Shown: positions 1 through 8,732, numbered from the stretch's first letter. The stretch is 64,000 bases of DNA from Megasphaera elsdenii (GCF_020539865.1 NZ_JAJBQV010000007.1:27114-91113), one strand, 5' to 3'. Numbers and translations: made by a program. The notes: generated from the sequence alone by a model not told the origin.

Positions 1-133
1 CGGCTTCGGTTATGATCCGCTGTTCTACGTGCCCGCCAAGGGCAAGACCATGGCTGAAATGACCATGGAAGAGAAGAACACCATCAGCCACCGCGGCAAA
101 GCCTTGAAGAAGCTCGTCGAGGCCTTGTCATGA
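1..133 (+). CDS. rdgB: RdgB/HAM1 non-canonical purine NTP pyrophosphatase, C-terminal part (gene starts before the window)
   Basis: Only the last 43 residues are present, read in the frame starting at base 2. They begin [11 protein letters not shown], the conserved block of the RdgB/HAM1 family, and continue with [19 protein letters not shown], which is the usual C-terminal block (E-K-N-x-I-S-H-R-x-x-A). Family members hydrolyse dITP, XTP and related non-canonical nucleotides to the monophosphate in the cytoplasm, keeping them out of DNA and RNA. The stop codon overlaps the next start (ATGA at 130-133), so the following phosphodiesterase is translationally coupled; this rdgB-phosphodiesterase pairing is common in Firmicutes. 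Confidence 0.93.
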   Translation, partial: GFGYDPLFYVPAKGKTMAEMTMEEKNTISHRGKALKKLVEALS

Positions 134-627
134 GTACGGTCCGCGTCGGCTTGGTCAGTGACAGCCACGGTCGTTTTGAATGTCTGTCACGCATGGCCGA
201 TGACGCGCCTGACGTGGCGGCTTGGATTCACTGCGGCGACTACTGTGATGATGGCGAAGACCTGGCTATTTATACGGGGGTTCCCGTCTATGCCGTATTG
301 GGCAACAATGATTATATGACTCATACCCATGATCCAGAATGCCGCTGCGTCACCGTCGGCGGCGTTCGCATCGTCGCCATCCACGGTTGTCAGTGGTATG
401 GCGAACGGCGTTGGCAGAAGCTGGTCGAACTGGGCCGTCAGAATCAGGCGGACCTCGTCGTCTTTGGCCATACGCACCGCCGTTTCGCCAAAATGGACGG
501 AGAGATGTGGGTTGTCAATCCCGGCAGTATCGGCCTGCCCCGGGATGGCCGGGAGGGGACGTATGCCATCGTGTCCATCGATGACGGCGTCATTACCGAC
601 GTGGCCTTTCATCAAATCGAACGGTAA
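130..627 (+). CDS. YfcE/MJ0936-family metallophosphoesterase
   Basis: A 165-residue single-domain calcineurin-like phosphoesterase. The metal-binding blocks appear in order: D-S-H-G near residue 11, G-D near residue 36 (CGDYCDD), G-N-N-D near residue 58, an isolated histidine block (IHGCQWYG) near residue 84, and G-H-T-H near residue 112. The length fits the YfcE/MJ0936 group of small bacterial phosphodiesterases. These cleave phosphodiesters in vitro with Mn or Ni; their natural substrate is generally unsettled, so no specific role is claimed. The start overlaps the rdgB stop by four bases, so the two are probably co-translated. Confidence 0.9.
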   Translation: MSTVRVGLVSDSHGRFECLSRMADDAPDVAAWIHCGDYCDDGEDLAIYTGVPVYAVLGNNDYMTHTHDPECRCVTVGGVRIVAIHGCQWYGERRWQKLVELGRQNQADLVVFGHTHRRFAKMDGEMWVVNPGSIGLPRDGREGTYAIVSIDDGVITDVAFHQIER

Positions 628-654
628 TTCCAGCAGAAATGGATGATAAGATTC

Positions 655-1419
655 ATGAAAACGAATAAACTCAAGCTTTACGGGTTCAATAACCTGACCA
701 AGACCCTGAGCTTCAACATGTATGATATTTGTTATGCCGTCAGCTCTGAGTCGCGCCGTCAATACATCGAATACATCGATGAACAGTATAATGCGGAAAG
801 GCTGACCCAGATCCTGCGCAATGTGGCGGACATCATCGGCGCCCACATCCTCAACGTTGCCAGCCAGGATTATGACCCGCAAGGGGCCAGTGTTACCATC
901 CTCATTTCCGAAGAAGAAGTGAACGATGCCGATGTCGTCTGTCATCTCGACAAGAGCCATCTGACGGTCCATACCTATCCCGAAAGCCATCCTCAGAAGG
1001 GTATCATGACTTTCCGAGCTGATATTGACGTGTCTACGTGTGGCCGCATTTCGCCGCTTAACGCCTTGAATTATCTCCTGGACAGTTTTGACTCGGACAT
1101 CGTCACCCTCGATTACCGCGTCCGCGGCTTTACGCGCGATGTGAATGGCAAAAAGCTGTTCATCGACCACCGCATCAATTCCATCCAGAATTACATCGCC
1201 CCGGCTACGCGTAACCGCTATGATATGATTGATGTCAACGTCTATCAGGAAAATATCTTCCATACCAAGATGGTCCTGCACGACTTCGACTTGGATAATT
1301 ATTTGTTCAACATCACCCAAGCAGACCTGACACCGCGGCAGCAGCAGCAAATACGCCGTCAAGTGCGTCAGGAAATGCTGGAAATCTACAACGGCCGCAA
1401 CATGCCGTCCATGCGCTAA
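655..1419 (+). CDS. speD: S-adenosylmethionine decarboxylase proenzyme (E. coli-type)
   Basis: Makes decarboxylated SAM, the aminopropyl donor for spermidine synthesis. The protein (254 residues) matches the long E. coli-type SpeD along its whole length: [16 protein letters not shown] at the N-terminus, the [17 protein letters not shown] block, [17 protein letters not shown] around the self-cleavage site, and [14 protein letters not shown] near the end. In this family the chain cleaves before the serine of K-S-H (Ser101 here), which becomes the pyruvoyl cofactor. An in-frame ATG at 643 would add four residues; 655 is chosen because it reproduces the family N-terminus, although neither has a strong ribosome-binding site. 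No speE is in the window. The stop abuts the ribosome-binding site of the next gene, a class II aldolase. Confidence 0.95.
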   Translation: MKTNKLKLYGFNNLTKTLSFNMYDICYAVSSESRRQYIEYIDEQYNAERLTQILRNVADIIGAHILNVASQDYDPQGASVTILISEEEVNDADVVCHLDKSHLTVHTYPESHPQKGIMTFRADIDVSTCGRISPLNALNYLLDSFDSDIVTLDYRVRGFTRDVNGKKLFIDHRINSIQNYIAPATRNRYDMIDVNVYQENIFHTKMVLHDFDLDNYLFNITQADLTPRQQQQIRRQVRQEMLEIYNGRNMPSMR

Positions 1420-1431
1420 GGAGGCGAGAGC

Positions 1432-2064
1432 TTGGATACCAAGAAAACACTGTGCCGCATCGGACAGAAAATGAAAGAAGCCGGACTAGTCGCCGCCTGT
1501 GATGGCAATATCAGTTTCCGCCGCGACGACGGTACCGTCGTCATTACCCCGTCCGGCGTGCCAAAAGGGGAATTGAAGCCGAAGCACCTGCTCGTCGTCG
1601 ACCTCGATGGCCATGTCCTGGAAGGGACGGGAAAGGCGTCATCCGAATCGGCTCTCCATTTAGAAATTTATCGGAAGCGGGATGACGTCAAAGCCATTAT
1701 CCATGCCCATCCCATTACGGCAACGGCTTTGACCGTAGCCGGCATCCCCTTCCGGCCGGACATCGTCACCGAAGGGGCCTTGGTCCTGGGACCGGTGCCG
1801 ACTGTACCCTATGCGCCGCCGGGATCGGCAGAGCTGGCCACGGCCTGTGCCGAAGCCGCAGAAGGGGCGGACGTCTTTCTCATGGAACGCCACGGTGCTG
1901 CTACCGTCGGCCAAGACCTGAACCAGGCCTTCTACCGCTTGGAAACACTGGAAACCGTAGCCAGGATGTACCGTGATTCCCTTATCTTTGCCGCGGCTAA
2001 GGATCAGCAAAACAATAACCCCGCCGCCAAAGCCCAGCCATTGAGCTGGTATTTGAAGCAGTGA
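1432..2064 (+). CDS. Class II aldolase (FucA/AraD family), possible methylthioribulose-1-phosphate aldolase
   Basis: A 210-residue zinc-dependent class II aldolase/epimerase-fold protein. Visible features: DGNISFR near residue 24, ITPSGVPKGEL (phosphate binding) near 38, the catalytic-acid position Glu72 in S-S-E-S, zinc ligands His91 and His93 in HAHP, and His154 in MERHGA. FucA-type enzymes cleave ketose 1-phosphates to DHAP and an aldehyde. It starts with TTG, supported by AAGGAGG at 1418-1424, seven bases upstream. Being directly downstream of speD, whose product is used to make methylthioadenosine, and given mtnP and mtnA elsewhere in the window, it is a candidate for the aldolase of the DHAP shunt. 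L-fuculose-phosphate aldolase is the default alternative; the substrate cannot be read from sequence. Confidence 0.85.
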   Translation: MDTKKTLCRIGQKMKEAGLVAACDGNISFRRDDGTVVITPSGVPKGELKPKHLLVVDLDGHVLEGTGKASSESALHLEIYRKRDDVKAIIHAHPITATALTVAGIPFRPDIVTEGALVLGPVPTVPYAPPGSAELATACAEAAEGADVFLMERHGAATVGQDLNQAFYRLETLETVARMYRDSLIFAAAKDQQNNNPAAKAQPLSWYLKQ

Positions 2065-2072
2065 AAAAGAAG

Positions 2073-2118
2073 CTGTTGCATTATGCGTTTTTTGCTTAAT
2101 GCAACAGTTTCTTTTTTT
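2073..2118 (+). terminator. Rho-independent terminator after the rdgB-speD-aldolase operon
   Basis: An 11-bp perfect inverted repeat (CTGTTGCATTA / TAATGCAACAG) at 2073-2083 and 2097-2107, followed by a T-rich run to 2118. It starts nine bases past the aldolase stop. Confidence 0.9.
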
Positions 2119-2157
2119 GGCTCATTCAAGGCGCCCCTTCACAGGACGCGGCAAAAC

Positions 2158-2167
2158 ATGGTATGAT
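2158..2167 (+). promoter_or_regulatory. Possible extended -10 promoter for rqcH
   Basis: TGGTATGAT at 2159-2167 fits an extended -10 (TGnTATAAT), with no convincing -35. It lies about 50 bases before the rqcH start and after the preceding terminator, so rqcH probably has its own promoter. Confidence 0.35.
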
Positions 2168-2215
2168 TAAAAAGATTGTTTGTTTCAGTGAGAATTACGA
2201 TAAGGAGGTATCATC

Positions 2216-3919
2216 ATGAATCTGGATGGTATCACATTACATTGCATTACTAACGAACTGGCTGACATCCTCAAGGGCGGCCAGATTTCTAAGATTTATC
2301 AGCTCGATGCCCGGTCCCTCTACTTCCGCGTTTTCAACGATACGGGTATCCACCACCTGGTCATTACGCTAGATGATTCGCCGCGCTTGTATGTCGCCGA
2401 TACGATGCCGCCGACGCCGGACATTCCGACAGGGCTTTGCATGTTCCTGCGCAAATACTATGAAAATGGCCGCATCGCCTCTATTGCCCAGTTGCACTTG
2501 GACCGGCTCATCGAAATCGCCGTCGACGTCCTCGACATGTCGGGCCGCCTGGTGACGCGCAAAATCCACGTCGAACTCATGGGGAAATACAGCAACGTCA
2601 TCTTCACCGAAGACGGCACCATCATCGAAGCCCTCATCAAGACGGGTAAAAATAAACAGGCCTTGCGGACCATCGCGCCCAAGGAACCTTATGCCTTCCC
2701 GCCGAACTTCATGCGCATGGATCCTTTTGCTTTTTCGGCGCAGGAACTGACGGATATGATGGAAACGGGAACAGACGAACCGCTCAAGACGTGGATGCTC
2801 AAGCGCTTCAATGGCATGAGTACGATTGTCCTCAACGAACTGTCTTATGATTCGGGCATCGACGCGGCGCGTACCGTCGGGGATTTGTCTCCAGCAGACC
2901 GCTTTGCCTGGTGCCGTACTGTTGAAACCTTTGGCAAGCGCCTGGAAGGCATGTCGGGAGCCTACGTCTATACGGTCAAGGGCAAGGAAGTCATTTTTCC
3001 GCTGGAACTGCATAGCCTGGCCCAATACCCGCGGCGCCACTTCACTCTCATCGAGACCTACCTCAGCGAATACCAGGCCACGCATCGCAGCCTCAATGGG
3101 GAGCAGGAGCAGCTGCAGAAGAAAGTCGGCAAGCTCATTGAAAAGCAGAAGCGTAAAATCAAGCGTATTGCCAGTGAAATGAAAGAAACGAAGAAAATGG
3201 ATACATATAAGCTCTACGGCGACTTGCTCATGATTTACGCTTACGAAAAGCACGACCATGAAAAAGAAGTGACTGTCCAGAACCTCTTGTCAGAAGCACA
3301 GGAAAAAGTGACCATCCCCTTGAACCCGGCCTATTCCATGACGGATAATGCCAATCGCTATTACAAGCGCTACACCAAGATGCGCAACCGCAAGCAGATG
3401 TCGGCCCAGCTCCACGAAGAGAACCAGAAGCATTTGGATTACCTCTATTCTTTGGAATACGCCCTGGAAAACACGAGTACGAAGGACGAAATCGCCGATA
3501 TCAAGGCGGAAATGAAACAGATGAACCTCATCAGCGGCCACAACCGGGACAAGCTCAAAAAAGAATCGGCCCAGGATATCCTGACCCTCCAGGCTGACGG
3601 GCTGGATATCTGGGTCGGCCGCAATAACCGGCAGAACGACTTCCTGACCTTGAAGAAAGCCCATCCCTATGACCTCTGGTTCCACGTCAAGAACCAGCCT
3701 GGCTCCCACGTCATCCTGGCTTGCCACAACGTGACGCCTACCAATGCCCAGATCGAACGGGCTGCCCAGCTGGCTGCCTACTACAGCAAGGCCCGGGAAA
3801 GCTCGAAAGTCGAAGTCGACTGTACCCTCGTGCGCCACGTCAAAAAGCCGGCCCACGCCGTTCCAGGCTACGTCATCTTTACCGACCAGACGACATACAT
3901 GGTAGAACCCAAAAAATAA
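2216..3919 (+). CDS. rqcH: RqcH / NFACT-family ribosome quality control protein
   Basis: A 567-residue NFACT protein (Rqc2/RqcH, older name fibronectin-binding protein FbpA). The N-terminal NFACT-N domain carries the conserved D-R pair at residues 96-97 (HLDRLIEI), the motif needed for tRNA recruitment in this family. A long charged helical and coiled-coil section (about 290-430) follows, then the NFACT-R domain (DIWVGRNNRQNDFLTLKKA and DLWFHVKNQPGSHVIL, about 460-550). In Bacillus, RqcH binds obstructed 50S subunits and adds C-terminal alanine tails that mark stalled chains for degradation. Its start is preceded by AAGGAGG. It appears monocistronic: a terminator precedes it and a separate promoter follows. 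Confidence 0.95.
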   Translation: MNLDGITLHCITNELADILKGGQISKIYQLDARSLYFRVFNDTGIHHLVITLDDSPRLYVADTMPPTPDIPTGLCMFLRKYYENGRIASIAQLHLDRLIEIAVDVLDMSGRLVTRKIHVELMGKYSNVIFTEDGTIIEALIKTGKNKQALRTIAPKEPYAFPPNFMRMDPFAFSAQELTDMMETGTDEPLKTWMLKRFNGMSTIVLNELSYDSGIDAARTVGDLSPADRFAWCRTVETFGKRLEGMSGAYVYTVKGKEVIFPLELHSLAQYPRRHFTLIETYLSEYQATHRSLNGEQEQLQKKVGKLIEKQKRKIKRIASEMKETKKMDTYKLYGDLLMIYAYEKHDHEKEVTVQNLLSEAQEKVTIPLNPAYSMTDNANRYYKRYTKMRNRKQMSAQLHEENQKHLDYLYSLEYALENTSTKDEIADIKAEMKQMNLISGHNRDKLKKESAQDILTLQADGLDIWVGRNNRQNDFLTLKKAHPYDLWFHVKNQPGSHVILACHNVTPTNAQIERAAQLAAYYSKARESSKVEVDCTLVRHVKKPAHAVPGYVIFTDQTTYMVEPKK

Positions 3920-3929
3920 TGGTTCAATA

Positions 3930-3959
3930 TTGCAAAAATTAAGCTATTTAGGGTATAAT
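3930..3959 (+). promoter_or_regulatory. Sigma-70 type promoter of the yicC operon
   Basis: TTGCAA at 3930-3935, 18-base spacer, TATAAT at 3954-3959, 34 bases before the yicC start. Confidence 0.7.
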
Positions 3960-3993
3960 GAGATATTGAATAGAATAATAAGGGGGTTCGTAA

Positions 3994-4881
3994 ATGCGAA
4001 GTATGACTGGATTTGGCAGCGGCTCCGGCAACGACGGGAAACTGGCTGTCACCATTGAAATGCGCGCTGTGAACCAACGTTTTTTGGAATTAAATATCCG
4101 TATGCCTCATGCCTACTTGGCGTTGGAAGACCGGCTGCGCAGTGGTATCAAAGCCGTCCTCAAACGGGGCAAGGTCGATGTCTTCGTCACGGTCCAGGAC
4201 CTGGATCCGGCCGCACCCGATGTCCGCGTCGACCACGCAGCCTTAGGGGCGGTCAAGACGGCCTTGCAGGACGTAAACGATCGCTTTTTTGACGGCAAGG
4301 TCGTGACTCTCGGCGATGTGACGTCCCTTACCAAAGACTGGTTCGTCCAGACGCCACCGGCTATCGATGCCGATGCCAGCTGGCCGCCTTTTGTTGCAGC
4401 GCTGCAAGGGGCCTTGGACAGCATGGTGGCCATGCGCGAACGGGAAGGGGCCAATATCAGCCGGGATCTCCTCGACAGGGCCGATAAGATGGCAGCCCTC
4501 GTCGAATCCATTGCCAGCCGCAAGGCAGTCATCGTCCAGGTTTATGAAGAACGACTGGAAAAGAAAATCCTGTCCCTCATGGATAAGGCCCAAGCTGCCG
4601 TTCCCGATGAAGATCGTCTCTTGCAGGAAGTGGCCATCTATTCGGATAAAGTCGATTTCACAGAAGAAGTCGTCCGCTTCCGCAGCCATCTGAACCAGCT
4701 ACATACGATGCTCCAGAGTCCCGGTGAAGTTGGGCGCAAACTCGATTTCCTCATCCAGGAAATGAACCGTGAGACCAACACCATCGGTTCTAAAGCCGGT
4801 GACTTGGCTGTGACCGAAGCGGTTCTGCAGCTCAAGAATGAAATCGAAAAGATTCGCGAACAGGTGCAGAATATCGAATGA
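3994..4881 (+). CDS. yicC: YicC/YloC-family endoribonuclease
   Basis: A 295-residue protein with the family hallmarks: MRSMTGFG at the N-terminus, [17 protein letters not shown] near residue 28, [12 protein letters not shown] near 220, and the C-terminal [19 protein letters not shown] block near 252. YicC of E. coli and YloC of B. subtilis are reported endoribonucleases acting in RNA turnover. It is first in a compact operon with remA, gmk, rpoZ and coaBC, an arrangement conserved in Firmicutes. A GGGGG ribosome-binding site lies just upstream. Confidence 0.93.
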   Translation: MRSMTGFGSGSGNDGKLAVTIEMRAVNQRFLELNIRMPHAYLALEDRLRSGIKAVLKRGKVDVFVTVQDLDPAAPDVRVDHAALGAVKTALQDVNDRFFDGKVVTLGDVTSLTKDWFVQTPPAIDADASWPPFVAALQGALDSMVAMREREGANISRDLLDRADKMAALVESIASRKAVIVQVYEERLEKKILSLMDKAQAAVPDEDRLLQEVAIYSDKVDFTEEVVRFRSHLNQLHTMLQSPGEVGRKLDFLIQEMNRETNTIGSKAGDLAVTEAVLQLKNEIEKIREQVQNIE

Positions 4882-5177
4882 TGAACTTCAAATTATTAAA
4901 TATCGGCTTCGGCAACGTCGTCATGGGCGACAAAGTCGTAGCCATCATCAGTCCTGAATCGGCGCCGATTAAACGTCTCGTCCAGGACGCCCGTGATGGG
5001 AATACCCTCATCGATGCGACTTTTGGCCGCAAGACCCGATCGGTCCTTGTCATGGACAACGGCTGGATCATCTTATCGGCCTTGCAGCCAGAAACGATTT
5101 CCCATCGCATCGTCCCTGCCGGCAGTGATGCCGTCCTAGAAGAGGAGATAGAAACAGGGGAAGAAGAAAAGGAGTAG
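4878..5177 (+). CDS. remA: RemA/YlzA-family DNA-binding regulator (DUF370)
   Basis: A 99-residue protein with the RemA core: [44 protein letters not shown] and LSALQPETI. In Bacillus RemA forms oligomeric rings that bind repeated DNA sites and activates matrix and osmoprotection genes; its role in a diderm Negativicute is not known. The first ATG overlaps the yicC stop (ATGA) and a second ATG three bases later (4881) gives a start more like RemA itself. The acidic C-terminal tail ([12 protein letters not shown]) is specific to this copy. It lies between yicC and gmk as in Bacillus. Confidence 0.92.
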   Translation: MMNFKLLNIGFGNVVMGDKVVAIISPESAPIKRLVQDARDGNTLIDATFGRKTRSVLVMDNGWIILSALQPETISHRIVPAGSDAVLEEEIETGEEEKE

Positions 5178-5184
5178 TTGTGTC

Positions 5185-5799
5185 ATGAATGATTCCGGAT
5201 TGCTCATCGTTGTGTCCGGCCCGTCCGGAGCCGGCAAGGGGACTATCTGTTCTGCGTTGCGGGAACAGTTCCCGAATATCCAATATTCTATTTCTATGAC
5301 GACCCGAAAACCCCGGCCTGGGGAAGTGGACGGCGTCAATTATTATTTTGCCGATAATGAACGGTTCGAGCAGCTCCTGGCAGAAGATGCCTTCTTGGAA
5401 CATGCCAAGGTCTACGACCATTACTATGGTACGCCGAAGAAGTACGTCTATCAGATGCTGGAAGAAGGCAAACACGTCATGTTGGAAATCGATATCCAAG
5501 GGGCCATGCAGGTTAAAGAACGGTATCCACAAGGTGTCTTCATCTACATCGCACCGCCCAGCCGGGCTGTCCTGGAAAAACGCCTCCGCGGCCGCCAGAC
5601 CGATTCGGACGACGTCATCGCCGGCCGGCTGGCCAAGGCTCGGGAAGAGCTGGACTGGATTGACCGCTATGATTACGTTATCGTCAACGACGAATTAGAG
5701 AAAGCCGTCGATGAAGCGGCGTCCATCTTGAAAGCCGAACAGTGTAAAGTGACGCGTAATGCCCATCGCATCGCCCATACGAAAGAATTGTACAAATAA
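5185..5799 (+). CDS. gmk: Guanylate kinase
   Basis: Phosphorylates GMP to GDP using ATP. The 204-residue protein has the P-loop GPSGAGKGT at about residues 11-19, the GMP-binding block SISMTTRKPRPGEVDGVNYYF, the H-A-x-V-Y-D-H-Y-Y-G-T-P segment and LEIDIQGAMQVK, all standard for Gmk, and normal family length. It follows remA by seven bases and is part of the yicC-coaBC operon, which links nucleotide, transcription and cofactor housekeeping functions. Confidence 0.97.
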   Translation: MNDSGLLIVVSGPSGAGKGTICSALREQFPNIQYSISMTTRKPRPGEVDGVNYYFADNERFEQLLAEDAFLEHAKVYDHYYGTPKKYVYQMLEEGKHVMLEIDIQGAMQVKERYPQGVFIYIAPPSRAVLEKRLRGRQTDSDDVIAGRLAKAREELDWIDRYDYVIVNDELEKAVDEAASILKAEQCKVTRNAHRIAHTKELYK

Positions 5800-5814
5800 T
5801 AGGAGAGATGAACT

Positions 5815-6024
5815 ATGTTAATTAAACCGACCCTCGAATCCTTGATGACTAAAGTAGATAGCAAATACACGCTGGTTACGCTGGCAGCCAAACGAGCTCG
5901 TCAGCTCACAGATGGCGACGAACCCCTCGTCGACGTCGACACGACTAAAGTAGTTTCCATTGCCATGGAAGAAATCGACCAGGGCAAGATCACGTATGAA
6001 GCACCGCGTGACGGCATTAAATAA
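5815..6024 (+). CDS. rpoZ: RNA polymerase omega subunit
   Basis: A 69-residue omega subunit. The N-terminal MLIKPTLESLMTKVDSKYTL and the VTLAAKRARQL block match RpoZ, and the gene sits between gmk and coaBC as in most Firmicutes. Omega helps beta-prime fold and assemble into the core enzyme. An AGGAG ribosome-binding site precedes the ATG. Confidence 0.95.
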   Translation: MLIKPTLESLMTKVDSKYTLVTLAAKRARQLTDGDEPLVDVDTTKVVSIAMEEIDQGKITYEAPRDGIK

Positions 6025-6040
6025 CACGGAGGTGTTTTCC

Positions 6041-7255
6041 ATGAGTTTGGAAAAGAAAAAGATTGTCTTAGGTATCACTGGCGGCATCGCTGCTTTCAAA
6101 GCGGCATCCATTGCCAGCCAGCTCCGCAAGCGGGGGGCTGAAGTCAAATGTATCATGACCGACCATGCGACGAAACTGATCACGCCTTTGACGATGCGGG
6201 AAATCTCAGGCAATCCCGTTGCCGTATCCATGTTTGACGATGTACCCGAATTCAACGTGGAACACATCGCCCTGGCCCGTTGGGCCGACGTCTTCGTCAT
6301 TGCCCCGGCGACGGCCAATATCATCGGCAAAATCGCCAACGGCATTGCTGACGATATGTTGTCGACGACGGTCATGGCTACGACGGCACCGGTCCTCATC
6401 GCACCGGCTATGAATACGAATATGTATCTGAACCCTATTACGCAGGATAATATGGCCAAGCTGAAGAAATTCGGCTACCATCTCATCGAACCGGACAGCG
6501 GCCATCTGGCCTGTGGCATCGACGGCATCGGCCGCCTGCCCGAACCGGATACTATTGTCGATTACATCGAGCTCCGGGTCTGCCGCAACGACCTCTTGAA
6601 AGGGAAGAAGGTCCTCGTCACGGCTGGCGGTACGCGGGAACCGATCGACCCGGTCCGCTTTATCGGCAATCATTCCAGCGGCCGCATGGGGTTTGCCATC
6701 GCTAAGGCTGCCGTCATGGCTGGCGCAGAAGTCACGCTGATTGCCGGGACGACGGATAACTTGAAGACGCCAGTCGGCTTGGCCCGCCGCGTCGATGTTG
6801 GCAGTACGCGGGATATGAAAGCGGCTGTCGACTCCTATTACGATGACTGCGACTTGGTCATCAAATCGGCAGCTGTCGCCGATTACCGGTCGGCGCATCC
6901 GGCAGAAAACAAGATTAAGAAAAACGACGATACCTTGACCATCGAAATGGCCAAGAACCCTGATATCCTCTATGGATTGGGCCAGCGCAAGACCCATCAG
7001 ACCTTGGTCGGTTTTGCGGCAGAAACGACGAACGTCATCGAATACGGTACGAAAAAGCTCAAGAAGAAGAACCTCGACATGCTCGTTGCCAACGACGTCA
7101 GTGCCGAAGGGGCTGGCTTCAAAGGGACGACCAATATCGCCACCTTGCTTTTCCCAGACGGATCCATGGAAAAATTAGATAAAATGGATAAAGACGAACT
7201 CGCCGCCATCATCGTAGCCCGTGCTGCGGCTATCATGGCGAAAAAACAGAGTTGA
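6041..7255 (+). CDS. coaBC: Bifunctional phosphopantothenoylcysteine decarboxylase / phosphopantothenate-cysteine ligase
   Basis: Two consecutive coenzyme A steps in one 404-residue protein. The N-terminal CoaC flavodomain shows GITGGIAAFKA, the A-P-A-M-N-T-N-M block and the catalytic-cysteine loop SGHLACGIDGIGRLPEP. The C-terminal CoaB domain starts near residue 190 and shows GGTREPIDPVRFIGNHSSG and the lysine-rich K-I-K-K motif near residue 290. An upstream in-frame ATG at 5960 would overlap rpoZ; ATG 6041 is preferred because GGAGG sits nine bases upstream and the protein then begins directly at the flavodomain. Last gene of the yicC operon; a strong terminator follows. Confidence 0.96.
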   Translation: MSLEKKKIVLGITGGIAAFKAASIASQLRKRGAEVKCIMTDHATKLITPLTMREISGNPVAVSMFDDVPEFNVEHIALARWADVFVIAPATANIIGKIANGIADDMLSTTVMATTAPVLIAPAMNTNMYLNPITQDNMAKLKKFGYHLIEPDSGHLACGIDGIGRLPEPDTIVDYIELRVCRNDLLKGKKVLVTAGGTREPIDPVRFIGNHSSGRMGFAIAKAAVMAGAEVTLIAGTTDNLKTPVGLARRVDVGSTRDMKAAVDSYYDDCDLVIKSAAVADYRSAHPAENKIKKNDDTLTIEMAKNPDILYGLGQRKTHQTLVGFAAETTNVIEYGTKKLKKKNLDMLVANDVSAEGAGFKGTTNIATLLFPDGSMEKLDKMDKDELAAIIVARAAAIMAKKQS

Positions 7256-7280
7256 TACCAAGAATTTTGCAGCTTGCAGA

Positions 7281-7332
7281 AAAAATAGGCTGTCCTATTA
7301 TGCGTTTTCGCATAATAGGACAGCCTATTTTT
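7281..7332. terminator. Strong bidirectional terminator between convergent genes
   Basis: A perfect 24-bp inverted repeat (7281-7304 / 7309-7332) with a TTTT loop. The stem begins with AAAAA and ends with TTTTT, so it can end transcription of coaBC (plus) and of the minus-strand gene at 7380-8642. Confidence 0.92.
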
Positions 7333-7351
7333 GATGTTCCTGCAACGAATT

Positions 7352-7377
7352 GTAGGAGCACGCACGTGGCGGGCCCG
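7352..7377. repeat. 26-bp palindromic intergenic repeat, variant copy
   Basis: Differs at three positions from the exact copies at 12661-12686 and 53003-53028 (and 43841-43866 inverted). It ends three bases from the stop codon of the minus-strand gene. Confidence 0.75.
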
Positions 7378-7379
7378 CC

Positions 7380-8642
7380 CTACTGGCTCACATGGCCAAC
7401 GATGGCTTTGGCGAAGCCGTTGAGGTTGGTTGGGCCGATGGAGAAGATGGGGCAGCCTTTTTCTTTGGCTTCTGTAATGGCCCAGCGGACGAGGGGCGTC
7501 TTGCCATCTTCCATATTGACGACTAAGAGGGCCGATTCTTTCAGCAGCCGGTCATCCCCTGGCTGGCCGCTGATGAGGAGAATGGCACCAAAACGGCGCT
7601 GGATGCGGCGCTGCCAGTCGGGATCGCCGCCGGCTAAGGCTATCTGACGGCCCATGAGGAAGCGGTCTAGCTGGCGCGTATAGTCGCGCTGTGTCATAAA
7701 GGAAGGCAGGTCCAAGCCGCGGTCTTCCGGATCCCGGGCTGACCGCGAAGCTTCTTGGGGCGTCACTTTCCGGTGTGCCTGTCCGCCAGAAAGGTCCGGT
7801 CGTACTTGGCGCTTGTTGAGTTCCTTGCGAAGTGCTAAGAGTTCAGCAATTTGACTAGACGCTGTTTTCTTGATTTTTTCGATGTACTGTTCCTGTTTGC
7901 GGATGCGGTCTTCGTATTGCTTGCGATCCTGTTCGCGGCCGGCCCGTTCGCTTTCTAATTCCTGGCGCAGCCGTTCCAATTCGGCCAGGACCGTCGTCCG
8001 GTTCTTGGCTTCCAGGCGCAGGCGCAGGAGCTCTTCCTTATCGGCGTCCATCTGGGCTTTTTCCTTCCGCAGCTGTTGAAGCTCTTCTTTTTCTTTTCCC
8101 ATCATCATGGCTGGCGTTTCTTGGCTGACATCGGCGACTTCGCTGGACCAGGGCTGGTCGCAGATGGCCATGAGATAAATACCCAAGGCGTGGGCTGCGG
8201 CGTGCTTGGCCATCTGTACATCTTCAAAGACATCGGTCAAGTCGAGAATCTGGTTGTCCGTCTGGAGCATGAGCAAGTCGATGATACCCATATAAGAAAA
8301 GGATTCCATGGTCTGCGCCATTTCATAGCGTTCGATGTGGATCGTGCCGGCGTAGATTTCTTCCGGACTTTGTTTAGACGTATAATACGTATTGATGAGC
8401 AGCCGGTCTGCCATCCGTTCATAAATCCGCAATACCAGGGCGCCTTCTTTGTCCGTGCCGGTGTTGCGGCTGAAGGTCAGCCGTTCCTGGGATAGGAGGG
8501 TCGTCACCAGGCTTGGGGTCTTGTACCACTTGCCGAATACTTCGACTCGTTTGGCCAGCCGCAAGTCGCCGGGCTTGCTGCAGGTGGCATAATCAAAATA
8601 AGGGTCGTTGAAGAATATATCTCTAGGCCGCAATTTGGTCAT
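7380..8642 (-). CDS. Unrecognised coiled-coil protein with a DUF2325-like C-terminal domain
   Basis: Not recognised as a named gene. The 420-residue product has three parts: a globular N-terminal half (about 1-175) with no familiar motif; a highly charged coiled coil (about 180-275: repeated ELQQLRKEKAQ, LERLRQELES, IRKQEQYIEKIKK); and a C-terminal domain (about 325-420) starting near LAGGDPDWQRRIQRRFGA and ending in LLVVNMEDGKTPLVRWAI...CPIFSIGPTNLNGFAKAI. The last part resembles DUF2325 domains (a GG-x-x-x-W-x-R-R-x-x-R-R-F start and a K-P-F-x-x-x-x-x-x-x-x-S-F-A end), but the match is by eye. No membrane segment or signal is visible. ATG 8642 is chosen over 8651 because GAAAGG then lies nine bases upstream instead of touching the start. 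Transcribed alone, convergent with coaBC. Confidence 0.75.
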   Translation of the reverse strand: MTKLRPRDIFFNDPYFDYATCSKPGDLRLAKRVEVFGKWYKTPSLVTTLLSQERLTFSRNTGTDKEGALVLRIYERMADRLLINTYYTSKQSPEEIYAGTIHIERYEMAQTMESFSYMGIIDLLMLQTDNQILDLTDVFEDVQMAKHAAAHALGIYLMAICDQPWSSEVADVSQETPAMMMGKEKEELQQLRKEKAQMDADKEELLRLRLEAKNRTTVLAELERLRQELESERAGREQDRKQYEDRIRKQEQYIEKIKKTASSQIAELLALRKELNKRQVRPDLSGGQAHRKVTPQEASRSARDPEDRGLDLPSFMTQRDYTRQLDRFLMGRQIALAGGDPDWQRRIQRRFGAILLISGQPGDDRLLKESALLVVNMEDGKTPLVRWAITEAKEKGCPIFSIGPTNLNGFAKAIVGHVSQ

Positions 8643-8671
8643 ATCTATCATCCTTTCTATCTTCTGTAGAC

Positions 8672-8701
8672 ATTATAACCCTGCCTGTAGGGAGGCGTCT
8701 A
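8672..8701 (-). promoter_or_regulatory. Possible promoter of the coiled-coil gene
   Basis: On the minus strand TATAAT (8677-8672) lies 18 bases from TAGACG (8701-8696), a weak -35. The same -35/-10 pair with the same spacing precedes the SIMPL gene at 54899. Confidence 0.45.
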
Positions 8702-8732
8702 GTAGACAATGTTTTTTGGACATAAAAAATAC

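Noticed and set aside
187-1362. A 391-codon open frame on the minus strand opposite speD
   Set aside because: Antisense shadow: speD on the plus strand matches its family over the full length, and the minus frame has no ribosome-binding site or recognisable domain.
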